This document shows positions 21,483 to 23,628 of a stretch of DNA of 23,628 nt, piece by piece. Both the position numbers and the translations under genes were made by a program. The stretch comes from Kiritimatiellota bacterium (GTDB taxonomy: Bacteria > Verrucomicrobiota > Lentisphaeria > Victivallales > JAADHT01). The notes beneath the pieces are model-generated. The model ran no database searches. It saw only the letters and a list, made by a program, of their open reading frames with translations, and was not told where the DNA came from. Numbering within the stretch: position 1 is the first letter of the stretch; every line of letters starts with the position of its first letter. Location of the stretch: assembly GCA_013151705.1 (NCBI GenBank), contig JAADHT010000027.1:1125-24752 (forward strand), given 5' to 3'.

Positions 21483-23628
21483 TCAAAATGATTTCCACAT
21501 CATGATCGCTGATCTTCTTCGTAACTTTCGTGGTAGTGAAAATAGGACAATGGACTTGTTTCCTTCCGTTTCTTTTTGCCATCCGCCTAATAATACGAAC
21601 GGAGCCCAGTTTTTAAGTGGAGTCTTCTCTTTCAGCATATCTCTTCGCATGGCAGTCAGCGCGTCCGAGGCATTCCGGGTCTCGGCGAAATGGCGATAAA
21701 ATGAACGCATGGCGTGTTCGGTGGCTTTGTCGTCCACGCTCCAGAGAGTGGCGAGGACTTCGCTCGCTCCGGCGCAGAAGAAGGCGGTGGATAGTCCGAT
21801 TATATCGTCCCCGTCCGTCATGGAGCCTTTCGCCGATTTGCAGGCGCTTAGAACCACTAGAGGATTTTCCCGCAACCGGAGATTGAATATCTCGGTGGTT
21901 TTAAGCATTCCGTCGTTTAGCGAATCCCGCGTCAGAAGCACGAAGGAGTCGAGCGGAGAATATTTATCGAAAAACGCATGGCAGGCCAGGTGAATGACTC
22001 CGGCGCGCGGAGCGCTTGTTTTGAAGGATGTTTCCGTCGCCTCGCCGCGTAGAAACGTTTTGGATTTGAAGTATGAAGCCGCTGTTTTCGCCTCTTTTTC
22101 GGAATAAGGGAGCGACAGTCCGGTTTCGATGAATGGGTTTCCGAATGAAATAGTATTGTTGGAACGTCTCCGTCTGTCTTTCAATATTTCAAGCAGCGTG
22201 GCGCTTGACGCTTGGCGTATTTCGCGGGTTTCGCATAAAAACATCCCTTTTTCGTCTCGTAGGGCGTGAAACGGCATTGAATGCAGCGCGCGATGCGGAA
22301 TGATTACGATTTTTGGAGTTTTCGCGAGCTTTGCGACTGGGCCCCATAGCGTTTCGTAAAGTTTTCCCTCAAGTTTTGAGCGGGCGCCGAGCGTCGGCGA
22401 GGTCAGGAGGCGGCCGCGCCAGGTTTCGACCATTTTTTTGAGTTTCCCGTATTCGATATCCACGCTGGCGAGATGGCTCGCTTTGGAGGTAATCGTCCAA
22501 ATGTGAAGTTTGTTCGCAGTGGTGAAGTATTCAACCACGGTAACATCTTTTGGCAGTGATTTTTGAAATTCGTCGAGAGATACCGGTTTTTCGCTTATAA
22601 ACGAATTCAAAGCGACAGGCGGGCTTTTCACGACAATCTCCAAATCCCTGGGCAGACTCGACGTGTTGTCCGCATCGACCAAGGCCAACAAAGAAGTGGC
22701 GGCGGTATTGATTTCAGGGATTTTTTTTCGAGCTGTCGGCAACTCGTCTAAACCGTGTGATATTCCAAGTCTTCCTTTTTGGATTTTCTCGGCCAGGAGG
22801 TCAAGAAAGGCGCGCGCCCTGCTTTTCTCCATTATCTCGAACGCTTTTCGGATGTCGTTCCCTCGCGTCGCGCAATCGAACGCCGTCTCGTAAGTGGTGA
22901 AATAATCTGATGAGTACGCCGACTTGCGCTCCTGCGTGGTTAGACGACGTCTGGCATCCTCCGTGACGCGCATAATCTTTTCGTAGGTGGCCAAAGCCTT
23001 ATCGTATTTTTCCGCATCGTAATAAGTGTCGGCGAGAAGGGAAAGGAATGTCTCCCGAAGTCGAATCGACAAATCCGCGTTATCTCTGGAAAGATTTTTT
23101 TTCAACAACGATATGGCTTGATCGAATTTACCCTTTTTACGCGACAAAAACGCCGCGGCGGCGACGTACGATTCGTCGTCTCCCCATAATTCGGTGGTGG
23201 AGCGTAGTTTTTTCAGCGTGGCCTCGGCATTTTTGAACTGTTTCATTTTAGCGTATTTCTTGACCAATCGTCCTTGAGAGTATATCAGACAAGGAAACGC
23301 GCCTGCCGCCAAAAGATAGTGACATGATTTCTCGAGCATTCGCGAGGCTTCGTCGTCGTCGTCCGTCAGATTCGCCAAACCGCGAATAATGTCGCCTACT
23401 CGGTGTCTGTCGTTGATCATCATTCCCAAGCGCAACGCGTTTTCATACGCGTCTTTTGATTTTTCATTCATACCCACGTTTTTCAACTGCACCGCCAGGT
23501 TGTGGTATAATCTCGAACCCTCTCTCAAATTGCCTGTTTTCTCGAATTCGGAGGCGGCCATGGCATCAAATTTCAGCGCGTAGTCGTAAAATTGGTAGTC
23601 GGGAAGCAAATAAGCCAAATCAGCGAGG
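21483..23628 (-). CDS. TPR-CHAT (caspase-like) protein, N-terminus beyond window
   Basis: The frame is open from the stop at 21483 to the right edge; the first visible start (TTG at 23618) is probably internal because TPR-like sequence continues to the edge. Numbered from that TTG, about 1-270 is helical TPR repeats (SRLYHNLAVQLKNVGMNEKS and similar). A CHAT domain covers about 395-680, with catalytic His547 (VIHLACHAFF) and Cys593 (VVLSACKSAKG) and the closing NWAPFVLLGGW. CHAT is a clan-CD cysteine peptidase fold related to separase and caspases; TPR-CHAT proteins are often protease switches activated by a partner. No signal peptide can be assessed. A 30-residue tail after the CHAT end includes a repeat-derived stretch. 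Both catalytic residues are present, so activity is plausible; target and partner are unknown. Confidence 0.85.
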   Translation of the reverse strand, partial: LADLAYLLPDYQFYDYALKFDAMAASEFEKTGNLREGSRLYHNLAVQLKNVGMNEKSKDAYENALRLGMMINDRHRVGDIIRGLANLTDDDDEASRMLEKSCHYLLAAGAFPCLIYSQGRLVKKYAKMKQFKNAEATLKKLRSTTELWGDDESYVAAAAFLSRKKGKFDQAISLLKKNLSRDNADLSIRLRETFLSLLADTYYDAEKYDKALATYEKIMRVTEDARRRLTTQERKSAYSSDYFTTYETAFDCATRGNDIRKAFEIMEKSRARAFLDLLAEKIQKGRLGISHGLDELPTARKKIPEINTAATSLLALVDADNTSSLPRDLEIVVKSPPVALNSFISEKPVSLDEFQKSLPKDVTVVEYFTTANKLHIWTITSKASHLASVDIEYGKLKKMVETWRGRLLTSPTLGARSKLEGKLYETLWGPVAKLAKTPKIVIIPHRALHSMPFHALRDEKGMFLCETREIRQASSATLLEILKDRRRRSNNTISFGNPFIETGLSLPYSEKEAKTAASYFKSKTFLRGEATETSFKTSAPRAGVIHLACHAFFDKYSPLDSFVLLTRDSLNDGMLKTTEIFNLRLRENPLVVLSACKSAKGSMTDGDDIIGLSTAFFCAGASEVLATLWSVDDKATEHAMRSFYRHFAETRNASDALTAMRRDMLKEKTPLKNWAPFVLLGGWQKETEGNKSIVLFSLPRKLRRRSAIMMWKSF
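21513..21536 (-). repeat. Dispersed ACCACGAAAG-type repeat fragment in the 3' end of the CHAT gene
   Basis: On the minus strand this reads CACTACCACGAAAGTTACGA followed by AGAAGATC, similar to the CCACGAAAG..ACGAAG repeats often found between genes of environmental bacteria. It is read in frame as SLPRKLRRR after the CHAT domain has ended, so the protein tail probably arose by running into intergenic repeat sequence. Confidence 0.4.

Noticed and set aside
21483..23628. Type III-E CRISPR (Craspase) component because of TPR-CHAT
   Set aside because: No repeat array and no gRAMP/Cas gene is present; the CHAT family is broad.

Overview
The window is a piece of a bacterial chromosome with moderately high GC (roughly low 50s %, estimated by eye). 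The envelope genes (lspA, a Wzy/O-antigen-ligase-like protein, two polytopic glycosyltransferases) suggest a Gram-negative-type, polysaccharide-coated bacterium. A TMTC/DUF1736-like transferase, a TPR-CHAT protein, an EF-hand-rich secreted protein, a GH29 fucosidase and many short dispersed repeats between genes fit an environmental lineage such as the PVC or a neighbouring phylum. That placement is an inference from gene style; no rRNA gene is present to confirm it.

Layout. 1-554 (-): 5' part of a TMTC/DUF1736-like membrane glycosyltransferase, cut by the window edge. 790-4139 (+): a two-gene unit, a membrane-anchored TPR protein and a Wzy/O-antigen-ligase-like protein. 4342-7983 (+): larC (nickel-pincer cofactor), lpdA (dihydrolipoyl dehydrogenase) and a small zinc-ribbon membrane protein that overlaps lpdA by one base. 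7984-9750: an accessory scar with three evenly spaced operator palindromes, hipB, a HipS-like gene, a 27-codon stub where the HipT kinase should be, and a deleted, frameshifted IS1634-family transposase. 9754-10724 (-): lspA and queF. 11092-13657 (+): pyrE and asnS. 13778-14512 (-): EF-hand protein with a clear intrinsic terminator. 14724-19452 (+): Sua5/TsaC, a GT39-type glycosyltransferase, and uvrC. 19577-20070: remnants of a LacI-type regulator and of a CBM9-like domain. 20237-21472 (+): GH29 alpha-L-fucosidase. 21483-23628 (-): TPR-CHAT cysteine peptidase-like protein, N-terminus beyond the edge.

Functional themes. Envelope and polysaccharide work recurs (TMTC-like, Wzy-like, GT39, LspA). 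tRNA-related functions are spread through the window (QueF for queuosine, AsnS, Sua5/TsaC for t6A). The fucosidase sits beside debris of a regulator and a carbohydrate-binding domain, as if a larger sugar-utilisation locus once stood there.

The most unusual signals are in the DNA rather than in any one gene. First, a 13-base interrupted palindrome, CGCGA-N3-TCGCG, occurs 18 times, in all three codon phases and once inside a terminator hairpin. Second, an inverted-repeat element built on TTCGAA recurs in three intergenic regions. Third, repetitive sequence has been read into the coding regions of the GT39 gene and probably the CHAT gene. Fourth, the HipBST-like locus keeps its regulator and small antitoxin-like subunit but has lost the kinase.
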